Positions 8,064 to 17,590 of a DNA stretch of 64,000 nucleotides are shown here, piece by piece. The DNA comes from CAVYVZ01 sp963772065 (GTDB lineage: Bacteria > Acidobacteriota > Vicinamibacteria > Vicinamibacterales > UBA2999): NCBI GenBank assembly GCA_963772065.1, contig CAVYVZ010000004.1, positions 372,001 through 436,000 of the forward strand, given 5' to 3'. Made by a program: the position numbers and the translations under genes. Within the stretch, counting starts at the first letter, position 1, and each line of letters begins with the position of its first letter. The notes below the pieces were generated by a model. That model did not search any database. It saw only the letters and a program-made list of their open reading frames with translations, and was not told where the DNA came from.

Positions 8064-9504
8064 GTGACGCAATTCCCTCGGACGCTCCTTGTCGCATGCC
8101 TTCTGTGCGCTGCATGCGGGGGTGGCGGGAACAACCCACCACCGGCTTCTCCCACGCCCGAGCGGCCTCCTTCGTCTCCCGAGCCCGGGACGCCCCCGCC
8201 ACCCGGCACGGTGATTCGAGGCGGCGAGCGTTTGGGTTGGGATCAGTCCGGAGCGTCGCAAGCGGCGGTTCAATCGTTCACCTACGTTCTCTACGTTGAC
8301 GGAGCCGGACGGACGCTTGCCGACATTCGCTGCGGTGCCGCGACCAACAGCGGCTATCCCTGTTCGGGCCAGCTACCGGCGCTGGTCACGGGAGCCCACA
8401 CCCTGGAGCTCGCCGCCGTCGAGAACGGAATCGAAGGACCCCGATCGGCGCCGTTTCGCGTAACCGTCAGCTTGACGACGTCCGACGTGGCGAGCGCGCT
8501 CGCCGCCACCCCGCAGGGGCGCATCGTCTGCCTCGATGCCGCCGTCGACGACTGCTACGACGCCGTGACGATCGCGACCGCCGACGGCGACGTGACGGAT
8601 CTCACGGCAGTGCCCGACGGGCGTCTGGTGTTCATCGAGGGTGGGCGCGCCGTGCGCGTGATCGGACCCGACGGTCTCGTGGCAACCGCGCTGAACGCGG
8701 AAAGTGACGCGGAGCGGATCGTCAGCCTGGCGCTCCCCGCAGATTTTCTCGAGTCCAGGTTCGTCTATGTGGGACTTGTCGAGGAACGGCGAGGCGGCCC
8801 GGAGTTTACTCTTCGGCGGTACCGCGAGATCGCCGGCGTGCTGGGCCAGGGTGCCGCGTTGGTCACGGGTCTGCCGGTCCACGATCTGCGCGCTCGTGTG
8901 CCCGTTGCGGTCGACGAGGCGGGGCGACTGTACGTCGCTGTTCCAGCGGCTGACGAATCCGCCACGCGACTGAGTGCGTTTGCGTTCAACGGGCACCTGC
9001 TCCGGTTCGCACGCGACGGGAGTGTTCCGGCGGACCAGCAGTCGCCGATCCTCGCGCGCGGATACGCGCGGCCGTCGGCGCTCGTATACGAACCGCAGGA
9101 ATCGCGACTCTGGCTCGCGGGGTCGTCGGGACCCTGGAACGAACCGGTGGCGATGCTGTCGCTCGCCAACCCCGGCCGCTCAGACCCGCTCGCTTCGTCG
9201 TTCGAACCCCGCGCCGCAGTACCGTCGCCGGCACACGCGTCGTCCGGCATGCTTGCCATTGCTTTGCGGAACCGTGGCGAGACGCAGGAACTCTGGCTGG
9301 CCGATGGCGATGCCCATCATGGGAATGTGGTGCGCGGGGCGGTTCAGCGGCTGCAATCCGTCGAGACAGGCCTCGGCGCCGTGAGCGGCGTTGCGGTCAC
9401 GCCGCAAGCCGCATTGATACTCGCCGTACGGCCGAGCAGTACCCGAAGCGCGCGCGGCCGAGATCATCCGGCTCGTTGCTCGTTCATCTGCCCCAATCCA
9501 ATAA
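8064..9504 (+). CDS. Secreted lipoprotein with beta-propeller-like repeats (frameshift near the 3' end)
   Basis: The protein starts at a GTG and has a lipoprotein signal (LLVACLLCAAC), a Gly/Asn/Pro-rich tether, an N-terminal beta domain and then blades resembling a glucose/sorbosone-dehydrogenase-type propeller (VPDGRLVFIEGGRAVRVI, ESRFVYVGLVEERRGG, ARPSALVYEPQESRLWLAG). It is expected on the outer surface or in the periplasm; its substrate is unknown. Near 9426 the frame loses protein character. Dropping one base at the GTAC at 9426-9429 (or the next one at 9438) restores ...ARAAEIIRLVARSSAPIQ and a stop at 9504; without this the frame runs on to 9620 in low-complexity sequence. Confidence 0.7.
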
Positions 9505-9744
9505 AACGTCATCCTACGCGGCTTTGCCCGGCCGATGTAGCTCGTGAAGTACGGTCGTTACGAGTCCTGCTGCCGGGGCGACTAGCAGAGCAAACTCGCC
9601 GCGGGCAGCGACTTTCCTGATGGCACCAATCGACGAGTCTCGAAAAGGGGCCATTCCCCCGTGCGATTTCGCACACCTGTGCAAACTGTCGTTGGCGCGG
9701 CCGTTGCTGACCCTGTGGGTAGTATCAAATCACTTCGACAAAAC
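9505..9744. other. Intergenic stretch with no clear feature
   Basis: Between the repaired end of the lipoprotein gene and the small ORF at 9745 I see no gene, RNA or clear promoter. An uninterrupted reading of the lipoprotein frame would extend through 9620, but its composition argues against coding. Confidence 0.4.
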
Positions 9745-9990
9745 ATGCGGATCACGTTTCTTACATCGTTGACTGTGGCTGCCACTGGCAGCCTGCAAAA
9801 TCTCCTGGGTCTTTCGCCGGGCACCCTGTCGGTAAACGAGCCTATCTGGTTGCTCCTCTGGGGCGTCGCGCTCATGTCGCTGGCGGGAACACTTCGCGCG
9901 AAGCTTTCCTCGCGCCGGTCTCGCCGATCGGCTGGTCCGAGCGGATCTCCGCTCGAGCCGAGCCACACGTCGGTCGCCAGAACCGCCTGA
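9745..9990 (+). CDS. Small membrane protein with PEP-CTERM-like tail (tentative)
   Basis: This possible 81-residue protein has a hydrophobic N-terminus (MRITFLTSLTVAATG) and, after a short Gly/Ser/Leu segment, the order NEP, hydrophobic helix (IWLLLWGVALMSLAG), then a basic cluster (RAKLSSRRSRR). That order imitates an exosortase sorting signal in which PEP reads NEP, but ~20 residues follow the basic cluster, which is atypical. No good ribosome binding site precedes the ATG; an in-frame GTG at 9661 is an alternative. It may be a remnant of a longer PEP-CTERM gene. Uncertain. Confidence 0.35.
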   Translation: MRITFLTSLTVAATGSLQNLLGLSPGTLSVNEPIWLLLWGVALMSLAGTLRAKLSSRRSRRSAGPSGSPLEPSHTSVARTA

Positions 9991-10061
9991 ATCAGGCGCC
10001 AGGCGATTGGCGGCCTGCCGCCTACGGCTGCGACCTACGCCTGTCATTGCCTCCACGCGTC

Positions 10062-10148
10062 CGCGGAACTTTAGTCCGCGATCGGGAGGACTTCGGCTCC
10101 TTCCGCGTGAGCTCCCGGGCCGGCCGTTAAGGCACGGTATGCCTTTAA
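10062..10148 (+). promoter_or_regulatory. Hairpin-rich 5' leader upstream of the TPR gene
   Basis: Three stems lie in series: CGCGGA/TCCGCG around ACTTTAG (10062-10080), GGGAGGA/TCCTTCC around a CTTCGGC loop (about 10084-10104), and TTAAGGCA/TGCCTTTAA around CGGTA (10127-10148). They end about 70 bases before the start codon at 10217. No known riboswitch class is recognised; it could be a structured leader, a small RNA or an upstream terminator. Confidence 0.3.
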
Positions 10149-10216
10149 GCCGCTTGGATTCAAACGTTTAGGCCGGCGCTCGTCGCACGGAAGGGTCTTT
10201 GCTCAGGACCTCGGTC

Positions 10217-12520
10217 ATGCCGATGGTGTCCTTCTATGTCCGTGGTCTGTCGACGAGTGTCCTTATGGCGGCATTGCTGCTCGGCGCAGCATGCGCCAAG
10301 GACCCCGCTGTTCGAAAACAGGCGTTCCTGGAGAGCGGCAACAAGTATCTGGAGGCGGGCCAGTATCGCCACGCGATCATCGAATATCGAAACGCGGTCC
10401 AGATCGACCCGACCTTCGGCGCAGCCCGCGCGAAGCTGGCCGATGCATACGCACGCAGCGGCGAGCCACTCCTCGCCCTCGAGGAGTACGTGCGTGCCGC
10501 GGACCTTCTGCCGAAAGATCTGGAGACCCAGCTTCAGGCCGGCACATACCTTCTTGCCGCCCAGAAGCCACAGGAGGCACTCGGCCGCGCGGAGATTGCG
10601 CTCAAGCTGCGGCCCACGGATGCTCGCGTGCACGTGCTGCACGGAAATGCGCTCGCCGGGTTGAACTCGTTCGACAAGGCGCTTGCCTCCATCGAGGAAG
10701 CGATTCGTCTCGATCCGAGGCGGGCGTGGACCTATGCCCAGCTCGGAGCCATCGAGCTCGCACGCGGCCGCCGTCAGGAAGCGGAGGGGGCATTCAGGCG
10801 CGCGGTGAGCGTCGAGCCGAACTCGATCGAGGCGCACTTGGCGCTCGGAAACTTCTATTGGGCCACCGCGCAGGCCGCGGAAACCGAGGCCGCATTCGGC
10901 GCCGCCCTCAAGCTGGATCCCAACTCGCAGAGCGCAAACCGCGCGATGGCCGCCCTTTCCATCGCGATCGGCAAGCCGGAACGCGCGGAACCCTATCTGC
11001 GGCGGATCGCAGAGATCGCCAAGGACCCGGCGTCGGTGATGACGCTTGCCGAGTACTACATGCTCACCGGCCGGCCGAAGGAAGCCGTCACGCGCCTCGA
11101 GCCGCTCGTCGCACAGCCGATGTCGCCGGCCGACATCCGACATCAGCTCGCGCGCGCGCATGCGGCCGCCGGCGATCGCCCGAAAGCCCACGCGCTCATC
11201 GCCGAGCTCACGAAGCAGAATCCAAAAGACGCCCGAGCGCAGTTCATCAAAGGACAGCTTCTCGCGGCCGACGGACAGCGCGACGCCGCGCTCGAGGTCC
11301 TTCGATTGGCAGTCGAGGTCGACCCTTCCTCGGTCGAAGCCCAGTTCGCGCTCGGACAGATGTATGCGTCGCGCGGCGACGTCGCGGGCGCTACGGCCGC
11401 ATTTCGAGAGGTCGTCAGGCTGAATCCTCGTGCCGCCGCAGCACACGCCGAGCTCGCCAGGCTCGAGCTGGCCGCAGGGAATCCCGGCGAATCAGTGCGG
11501 AGCGCAGACGAAGCACGGAGAAACGACCCGCGCAGCTTCGCCGCTCGCGTGGCGCTCGTGCGCGCGCTGCTCGCAAACGGCGATTTCGACCGAGCGGAAC
11601 GAGAGCTGGCGCCGTTGAGGAAGGACTTCCCCAAGGTGGCGGCCGTCGAGTCGCTCGCCGGCTCGCTCGCAGTCGGCCGCCGCGATTTCGCGGGTGCGCG
11701 CTCCGCGTTCGAACGAGCTTATGCGCTCGACCCCGAATCGCTCGAGAGCCTTGCGGGCTTGATCGCAATGGAGCTCCAGGCGCGCAACGTCGCCGGCGCC
11801 AAGGCGCTTGTCGAGAATCGGCTTGGCGCGGGAGCGCCGACGCCGCAGCTGCTGCTGCTGGCTGCACGCACCTACATCACCGCAAACGATCTCCCGTCGG
11901 GGGAACGAGTGCTCCGCCAGGCGATCAGCGTCGACGCGTCGTTCCTCCCGGCCTATGCGCTGCTCGGCCAGTTGTATGTCCAGCAGCAGAGGCTCGACGA
12001 AGCACGCGCGGAGTTCGAGCAGCTTGCCCGCCGCCAGTCGCGTCCGGTTGGGGCGATGACGATGAGCGGGATGATCCTGCAGGCACAGGGGAATGTGCCG
12101 AAGGCCAAAGAGCGCTTTCAAGAGGTGCTCGCAATTGATTCGCGGGCCGCCGTCGCGGCCAACAATCTCGCCTGGATGTACGCCGATGGCGGCGAGAAAC
12201 TCGACGAGGCTCTCAAGCTCGCACAGACCGCCACGCAAGCGATGCCAGACGTGCCGGAGTTGATGGACACGCTCGGCTGGGTCTACTACAAGAAAAACCT
12301 GCCGCAGCTCGCGATCCCGCTCTTCAGCCGCTGTGTCGAGAAGGCGCCGCAAACCGCGATGTATCACTATCACCTCGGCCTCGCATACCGGCAGGCCGGC
12401 GACACGGCTCGAGCTCGGACGGCGCTCCGGAGGGCACTCGATCACTCGCCAGATGCCGAAACCGCGTCCGCGATCAAGGGGGCCTTGACCGAAATGCCGG
12501 AAACCTCCACGCGGGACTGA
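10217..12520 (+). CDS. TPR-repeat lipoprotein (PEP-CTERM system PrsT-like)
   Basis: This 767-residue lipoprotein has the lipobox LLGAAC, with the Cys near residue 26, followed by tandem 34-residue tetratricopeptide repeats to the C-terminus (typical units ALASIEEAIRLDPRRAWTYA and ARSAFERAYALDPESLESLA). TPR proteins of this size are a hallmark of exosortase/PEP-CTERM exopolysaccharide loci, where they are thought to scaffold polymer export in the periplasm. ATG 10217 was chosen because AGGA lies 8 bases upstream; a TTG at 10199 is also open. A hairpin follows the stop. The PrsT assignment rests on architecture and locus context, not on a diagnostic motif. Confidence 0.85.
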   Translation: MPMVSFYVRGLSTSVLMAALLLGAACAKDPAVRKQAFLESGNKYLEAGQYRHAIIEYRNAVQIDPTFGAARAKLADAYARSGEPLLALEEYVRAADLLPKDLETQLQAGTYLLAAQKPQEALGRAEIALKLRPTDARVHVLHGNALAGLNSFDKALASIEEAIRLDPRRAWTYAQLGAIELARGRRQEAEGAFRRAVSVEPNSIEAHLALGNFYWATAQAAETEAAFGAALKLDPNSQSANRAMAALSIAIGKPERAEPYLRRIAEIAKDPASVMTLAEYYMLTGRPKEAVTRLEPLVAQPMSPADIRHQLARAHAAAGDRPKAHALIAELTKQNPKDARAQFIKGQLLAADGQRDAALEVLRLAVEVDPSSVEAQFALGQMYASRGDVAGATAAFREVVRLNPRAAAAHAELARLELAAGNPGESVRSADEARRNDPRSFAARVALVRALLANGDFDRAERELAPLRKDFPKVAAVESLAGSLAVGRRDFAGARSAFERAYALDPESLESLAGLIAMELQARNVAGAKALVENRLGAGAPTPQLLLLAARTYITANDLPSGERVLRQAISVDASFLPAYALLGQLYVQQQRLDEARAEFEQLARRQSRPVGAMTMSGMILQAQGNVPKAKERFQEVLAIDSRAAVAANNLAWMYADGGEKLDEALKLAQTATQAMPDVPELMDTLGWVYYKKNLPQLAIPLFSRCVEKAPQTAMYHYHLGLAYRQAGDTARARTALRRALDHSPDAETASAIKGALTEMPETSTRD

Positions 12521-12540
12521 TCGGCGCCTGAGGTATCAAG

Positions 12541-12573
12541 AGGGCCCGGATTCAAGAGAAAAGTCCGGGCTCT
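12541..12573 (+). terminator. Terminator-like hairpin after the TPR gene
   Basis: The arms AGGGCCCGGA and TCCGGGCTCT pair at 9 of 10 positions around a 13-base A-rich loop. A TTTT run follows about 7 bases later, not immediately, so termination efficiency is uncertain. It sits 20 bp after the TPR stop codon. Confidence 0.5.
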
Positions 12574-12834
12574 GGTAGACTTTTGTTGCCCACTCCGAAA
12601 GGCACACGGCACATCCGGCGGTAAGTTACTGCCAATGAAAGACTTCGCCATCGGACCGCACCTTGGTTCGCCGGGGAAGGATCTTTGCTCTGGGGTGGGG
12701 CGGCCCACCAGTCCCCGGAGTTGTGTGCGGCTCGTCTGACGTCCTTTCAGTGCCGATAACCTGTCGGGTCACTGTAAGTGAGAGGGCGAAGCTGTGTCGA
12801 TTCGCCGCGCCGATCGAAACTCACTGTTCACCAC
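12574..12834. other. Intergenic region upstream of the asparagine synthase operon
   Basis: This region should carry the promoter of the 12835-24665 operon. The only candidate I can name is 12674-12689 (GGGAAGGATCTTTGCT), which has GG and GC 10 bases apart and TTGCT, but a poor -24 half. A reading frame that extends the synthase upstream is rejected because the enzyme needs its Cys at position 2. Confidence 0.3.
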
Positions 12835-14769
12835 ATGTGCGGTATCGCCGGATATCTCAATAGAGACCGTCGCCCTGTAGACCCCGCGCTCCTCTCACAG
12901 ATGGCGGCGGCGGTTGGCCATCGGGGGCCCGACGGACGAGGATCGCATGCCGACGGCCCGCTGGGTCTGGCGCATGCGCGTCTCAGCATCATCGACGTCG
13001 CGGGCGGCCATCAGCCGATGGCCAACGGGGACGGCTCACTCTGGATTACGTACAACGGCGAGATCTTCAACTATCTCGAGCTTCGGTCCGAACTGGAAGA
13101 GAAGGGCCACCAGTTCACCACACACTCGGACACCGAGGTCATTCTCCATCTCTACGAAGAGCAGGGCGAGGACTGCGTGCACGCGCTCAACGGGCAATGG
13201 GCCTTTGCGATCTGGGACAGCCGAAGGGCGCGGCTCTTCGTCTCACGCGATCGCCTCGGCGTGCGGCCGCTCTTCTATGCCTCTCTGCCGGATCGATTCG
13301 TGTTCGCCTCGGAGATCAAAGCGATTCTTCTCTGCCCGGGCGTGGCGCGCGACCTCGATCTGAAAGCGCTGGATCAGATCTTCACATTCTGGTCGCCGAT
13401 CGCGCCTCGCACCGTCTTCAAGCAGGTGTCGGAGCTGCCGCCCGGTCACTCGATGACCGTGGGCGAACAGGGCTGCCGCACCTACGCGTATTGGAGCCCC
13501 GAATTCCACCGGGTTTCAGACGACGCTGACGCCGCGGCGGATGCGGGGCGCTGCGCCGACGAACTGCTCGATCTCCTCGTCGACGCGACGCGTCTGCGAT
13601 TGCGCTCTGACGTCCCAGTCGGAGCGTACCTGAGCGGCGGCCTCGATTCATCGGTCATCACGGCGATCGTGAAGCGCCTCACCAACGCGCGGCTCCGCAC
13701 GTTCTCCGTCTCGTTCGACGACCCTGAGTTCGACGAACGCGCGCACCAGGACGAGGTCGTTGCATCGCTCGGGACCGATCACGCGCGGGTGCCCTGTTCG
13801 GCGGCGGATATCGCTCAGGTCTTCCCCGACGTCGTGTGGCACGCCGAGCGCCCGATTCTCAGAACGGCGCCGGCGCCGATGTACATCCTCTCCCGGCTCG
13901 TCAGAGACAGCGGCTACAAGGTCGTGCTGACGGGAGAGGGTTCGGACGAGATGCTCGGCGGGTACGACATCTTCAAGGAGGCGAAGATCCGCGCCTTCTG
14001 GGCCGCCCAACCGGACTCGTCGCGGAGGCCGCTCCTCCTCAAGCGGCTCTATCCGTACCTGGCGAACGTGCAGGCACAGTCGGACGCATTCCTCCGCGGC
14101 TTCTTCCGCGTCCAGGACGGCCCGGCCAGCTGCTTCTTCTCGCACCTGCCGCGGTGGCAGATGACGGCGCGGCTGAAGCTGCTCCTCTCGTCGGATGTTC
14201 GCGCGGAGCTTGCGGATTACGATGCCTACGAGGACTTGAAGCAGACGCTGCCGGCGGGCTTCAGTGGTTGGCACTGGTTTGCCCGCGCGCAGCACCTCGA
14301 GGCCACGGGCCTGCTGCCCGGTTACATCCTGTCGTCACAGGGCGATCGCATGTCGCTCGCCCACGGCGTTGAGGGACGCTTCCCGTTCCTCGATCACCGC
14401 GTGGTGGCGTTCACCTCGTCCCTGCCGGCGTCGTTGAAGATGAAGGTCCTCAACGAGAAATACCTGCTCAAGCGCGCCTCGGCCTCGCTGCTCCCGGAAG
14501 CGATTCGCAAGCGCACGAAGCAGCCGTACCGCGCGCCCGGCGCCGCGTGCTTCGTGCCGCCAGGCGGCCGCCCGTCACCAGACTACGTGACCGCGCTGAT
14601 GGCGCCGTCACGCGTTCGCGACGATGGCATCTTCAATCCGGCCGCCGTGTCGCAGCTCGTGTCCAAGACGCGGGCCGGCGGCGCGGTCGGCGTCAGGGAC
14701 GACATGGGGCTGGTCGGCGTGCTGTCGACGCAGATCCTCATCGATCGCTTCATCAGGCAGGTCGCCTAG
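12835..14769 (+). CDS. asnB: Asparagine synthase (glutamine-hydrolysing) family amidotransferase
   Basis: The 644-residue protein starts MCGIAGYLN, so the N-terminal Cys nucleophile of the class II glutaminase domain (1-~210) is in place. The C-terminal ATP-pyrophosphatase domain has the PP-loop YLSGGLDSSVI (near 265) and the later synthetase motif GEGSDEMLGGYD. The enzyme activates a carboxylate as an adenylate and aminates it with glutamine-derived ammonia. In exosortase and capsule loci, relatives often act on a sugar acid or a small molecule instead of aspartate. It heads an operon with an ACP, an acyl-AMP ligase and a NadE-like enzyme, which supports a specialised role. The true substrate is unknown. 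Confidence 0.9.
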   Translation: MCGIAGYLNRDRRPVDPALLSQMAAAVGHRGPDGRGSHADGPLGLAHARLSIIDVAGGHQPMANGDGSLWITYNGEIFNYLELRSELEEKGHQFTTHSDTEVILHLYEEQGEDCVHALNGQWAFAIWDSRRARLFVSRDRLGVRPLFYASLPDRFVFASEIKAILLCPGVARDLDLKALDQIFTFWSPIAPRTVFKQVSELPPGHSMTVGEQGCRTYAYWSPEFHRVSDDADAAADAGRCADELLDLLVDATRLRLRSDVPVGAYLSGGLDSSVITAIVKRLTNARLRTFSVSFDDPEFDERAHQDEVVASLGTDHARVPCSAADIAQVFPDVVWHAERPILRTAPAPMYILSRLVRDSGYKVVLTGEGSDEMLGGYDIFKEAKIRAFWAAQPDSSRRPLLLKRLYPYLANVQAQSDAFLRGFFRVQDGPASCFFSHLPRWQMTARLKLLLSSDVRAELADYDAYEDLKQTLPAGFSGWHWFARAQHLEATGLLPGYILSSQGDRMSLAHGVEGRFPFLDHRVVAFTSSLPASLKMKVLNEKYLLKRASASLLPEAIRKRTKQPYRAPGAACFVPPGGRPSPDYVTALMAPSRVRDDGIFNPAAVSQLVSKTRAGGAVGVRDDMGLVGVLSTQILIDRFIRQVA

Positions 14770-14772
14770 GCC

Positions 14773-15045
14773 ATGCAGAACACGTCGATTCAGCACCGCG
14801 TCCGCGAGTTCGTCGTACAGAATTTCCTGTTCGGGCAGGACGACCTCGCGGAGGACGCGTCGTTTCTCGAAACCGGCATCATCGATTCGACCGGCGTGCT
14901 GGAGCTCGTGGGATTCATCGAGTCCACGTTTGCGATCGCCGTCCAGGACCACGATCTCGTGCCCGCGAACCTCGACTCGGTGCAGTCGGTCACGCGGTTC
15001 GTCGAACGGAAGCTGAACGCGCAGGAGTCGCCGCTTGCAGGTTGA
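14773..15045 (+). CDS. Acyl carrier protein
   Basis: This 90-residue helical protein has the phosphopantetheine attachment motif IIDSTGVLEL, with the Ser near residue 39. It begins 3 bp after the asparagine synthase stop and overlaps the acyl-AMP ligase start by 11 bp, so the ligase very likely loads this carrier. It is a stand-alone carrier of the type seen in small-molecule clusters and differs from housekeeping AcpP (no DSLD motif). Confidence 0.88.
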   Translation: MQNTSIQHRVREFVVQNFLFGQDDLAEDASFLETGIIDSTGVLELVGFIESTFAIAVQDHDLVPANLDSVQSVTRFVERKLNAQESPLAG

Positions 15046-16598
15046 GCGCTTCCTCGAGGAGAGCGCGCGGCGCTTCCCTGAGAAGATCGCCCTCGTCAGC
15101 GGAGATCGCCGCGTCACCTACCAGGCGATCGACGAGGATGCGAATCGGCTGGCCCGGCGCCTCGCTCAGGCGGGCGTCCAGCGCGGCGATCGCGTCGCCA
15201 TATTCCTCGAGAACTCCGTTGAGGCCGTGGTGGCGGTCTTCGCCACGCTCAAGGCCGGCGCCGTGTTCATGGTGGTCAATCCGACCACCAAGGCCGACAA
15301 GCTCGCTTTCATCCTGAACAACAGCCGCGCCGCGGCACTCGTGACCGACAGTCGAAGGCGCCCGCTCGCGGGTGAGATTGCCGATCGCACGCCTCACACT
15401 CGAACGACCGTTGTCGCCGGCCCCGGCTGGCTCGCGGACCCGGGGACCGATCCGACCAAGCCTGAGAACCGTTGCATCGACATCGACCTGGCCGCCCTCA
15501 TCTACACATCGGGATCGACGGGCACGCCGAAGGGTGTGATGCTCACGCACCTCAACATCGTCTCGGCGGCGACCTCGATCACCACGTATCTCGAGAACAC
15601 GCCGGACGACATCATCCTCAACGTTCTGCCGCTGTCGTTCGACTACGGGCTGTATCAGGTGCTGATGGCGTTCAAGGTCGGCGGCACCGTGGTGCTCGAG
15701 CGCTCATTCACCTACCCGCATGCGGTTCTCGAGACGGTTGTGGCCGAGCGCGTGACCGGATTTCCGATCGTCCCGACGCTCTCGGCGATCCTGCTGCAGA
15801 TGGATCTCGCGCAGTACCGACCTGTCGCGCGTGCGATACATCACCAACACCGCCGCGGCGCTGCCGACGCGGCACATCGTCGACCTGCGGCAGCGCCTGC
15901 CGCACGTGAAGATCTACTCGATGTACGGGCTCACCGAGTGCAAGCGCGTCTCGTATCTGCCGCCCGACGAGCTCGACGCGCGCCCCTCGTCGGTTGGACG
16001 CGGGATGCCGAACGAAGAGGTCTACGTCGTCGACGAGTCTGGCGAGCGGATGACGTCCGGCGTGGGCGAGCTGGTCATTCGCGGCTCGAACGTGATGAAA
16101 GGCTACTGGGAGCTGCCCGAGGAAACCTCGCGCCGGCTGAAGCCGGGACCGTTCCCCGGCGAGCAGGTCCTCTACTCCGGCGACCTCTTCCGCATGGACG
16201 AGGACGGTTACCTGTACTTTCTCGGGCGCAAGGACGACATCATCAAATCACGAGGGGAGAAGGTGAGCCCTCGCGAGGTCGAGAACGTTCTGTACGAGCT
16301 GCCCGCGGTGGCCGAGGCCGCCGTCGTCGGAGTCGAGGACGCCCTGCTCGGCCAGGCGATCAAGGCCGTCGTGACGCTCAAGGACGGCGCGACGCTGACC
16401 GAGCGCGAGGTGCTGGCACACTGCACCGCCCGCCTCGAGAATTTCATGGTGCCGAAGCTGGTGGAGTTCCGCGCGTCGTTGCCGAAAACGACGACGGGCA
16501 AGATCGACAAGAAAACGCTGCACATTCCGGTGTCGGCGCCCGTATCGGACGTGGCATCGGGCGCAGAAGCGGGCGCGGCGAGCACGGTGGCCAGGTGA
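15035..16598 (+). CDS. Acyl-CoA/acyl-ACP synthetase, AMP-forming (frameshifted)
   Basis: This is an ANL-superfamily adenylating enzyme of ~520 residues. The A3 loop IYTSGSTGTPKGVMLTH (near 160) is followed by YSMYGLTECKR, YSGDLFRMDEDGYLYFLGRKDD, IIKSRGEKVSPREVE and the catalytic Lys motif TTTGKIDKK. It starts at a TTG with AGGAG seven bases upstream, inside the ACP gene. The frame breaks near 15814-15817: deleting one base at this GTAC gives ...QMDLAQYDLSRVRYITN and joins both parts. It probably loads a carboxylic acid onto the preceding ACP. The stop overlaps the next gene by 4 bp. Confidence 0.85.
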
Positions 16599-17590
16599 GC
16601 ACAGAATCCCAGACGGCGCTGGACTGGCTTCGGCTCGACGCGGCGCGCGAAACCGGCCGGATCGCCGCCGCGATCCGCGAACAGGTGCAGCGCACGCTCA
16701 AGCGCCGCGGTGTCGTCCTCGGGTTGTCCGGTGGCATCGACAGCAGCGTATGCGCCGCGCTGTGCGTGCGCGCGCTCGGTCCCGACCGTGTTCTGGGGCT
16801 GCTCATGCCCGAAACCGACTCCGCGCGCGAGAGCACCGAGCTCGGCACGATGCTCGCCGCGCACCTCGGTGTCCCGACGACGCTCGAGAACATCGCGCCG
16901 ATTCTCGAGGCGGCGGGCTGCTACAGCCGGCGTGACGCCGCCATCCGCAGCGTCGTCCCCGAGTACGGTCCGGGCTACAAGTCGAAGCTGGTCCTGCCCG
17001 GCACGCTCGACGGCCGCTACAAGCTGTTCTCGATCGTCGTGGAATCACCGGATGGCGCGCAGACGCGCGTGCGGCTGAGCGCCGATGCGTACCTCAGCAT
17101 CGTGGCCGCGACGAACTTCAAGCAGCGCGTCAGGAAGATGATGGAATACCACTACGCGGACCGCTGCCGGTATGCCGTCGTCGGAACGCCGAATCGTCTC
17201 GAGTACGACCAGGGCTTCTTCGTCAAGAATGGCGACGGGGCCGCCGACCTGAAGCCGATCGCGCACCTCTACAAGACGCAGGTGTACCAGCTGGCGGGCT
17301 TCCTCGGGATACCGGACGAGATCCGGCGGCGGCCTCCCACGACCGACACGTTTTCGCTGCCGCAGTCGCAGGAGGAGTTCTACTTCTCGGTCTCGCACGA
17401 GACGCTCGACCTGTGTCTGTACGGATTGAACAACGAGCTCGCTCCGACCGACGTGGCCGCGAAGACCGGACTGACGCCCGAGCAGGTTCGCGTCGTGTAC
17501 GACGACATCGAAGCCAAGCGGCGCGCGGCGTCGTATCTCCACGCGGCGCCGGTGCTGATCGACCACCTGCCGATCGTGAATTCGCAATGA
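16595..17590 (+). CDS. NAD synthase-like (NadE family) ATP-pyrophosphatase
   Basis: This 331-residue protein starts at a GTG overlapping the ligase stop. The PP-loop LGLSGGIDSSV lies near residue 43. Motifs VVGTPNRLEYDQGFFVKNGDG and LYKTQVYQLAGFLGIP match ammonia-dependent NAD synthase, which aminates an adenylated carboxylate. It is longer than NadE (~270 residues), with an insertion around 105-160 (PEYGPGYKSKLVLPG...). Given its place between a ligase and carbamoyltransferases, amidation of a pathway intermediate is at least as likely as NAD synthesis; this is inference. Confidence 0.85.
   Translation: MSTESQTALDWLRLDAARETGRIAAAIREQVQRTLKRRGVVLGLSGGIDSSVCAALCVRALGPDRVLGLLMPETDSARESTELGTMLAAHLGVPTTLENIAPILEAAGCYSRRDAAIRSVVPEYGPGYKSKLVLPGTLDGRYKLFSIVVESPDGAQTRVRLSADAYLSIVAATNFKQRVRKMMEYHYADRCRYAVVGTPNRLEYDQGFFVKNGDGAADLKPIAHLYKTQVYQLAGFLGIPDEIRRRPPTTDTFSLPQSQEEFYFSVSHETLDLCLYGLNNELAPTDVAAKTGLTPEQVRVVYDDIEAKRRAASYLHAAPVLIDHLPIVNSQ

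Noticed and set aside
10160..11446. Long minus-strand open frame opposite the TPR gene
   Set aside because: High-GC antisense shadow. The plus strand encodes clear TPR repeats.
12674..12689. Sigma-54 promoter before asnB
   Set aside because: Spacing is right, but the -24 half is poor (GGGAAG) and it is about 145 bases from the start codon. Kept only as a note.
15035..17590. A single long open frame joining the ligase start to the NadE-like gene
   Set aside because: The middle third has a low-complexity Arg/Ala composition, while the ligase motifs continue in another frame. It is a product of the frame break at 15814.
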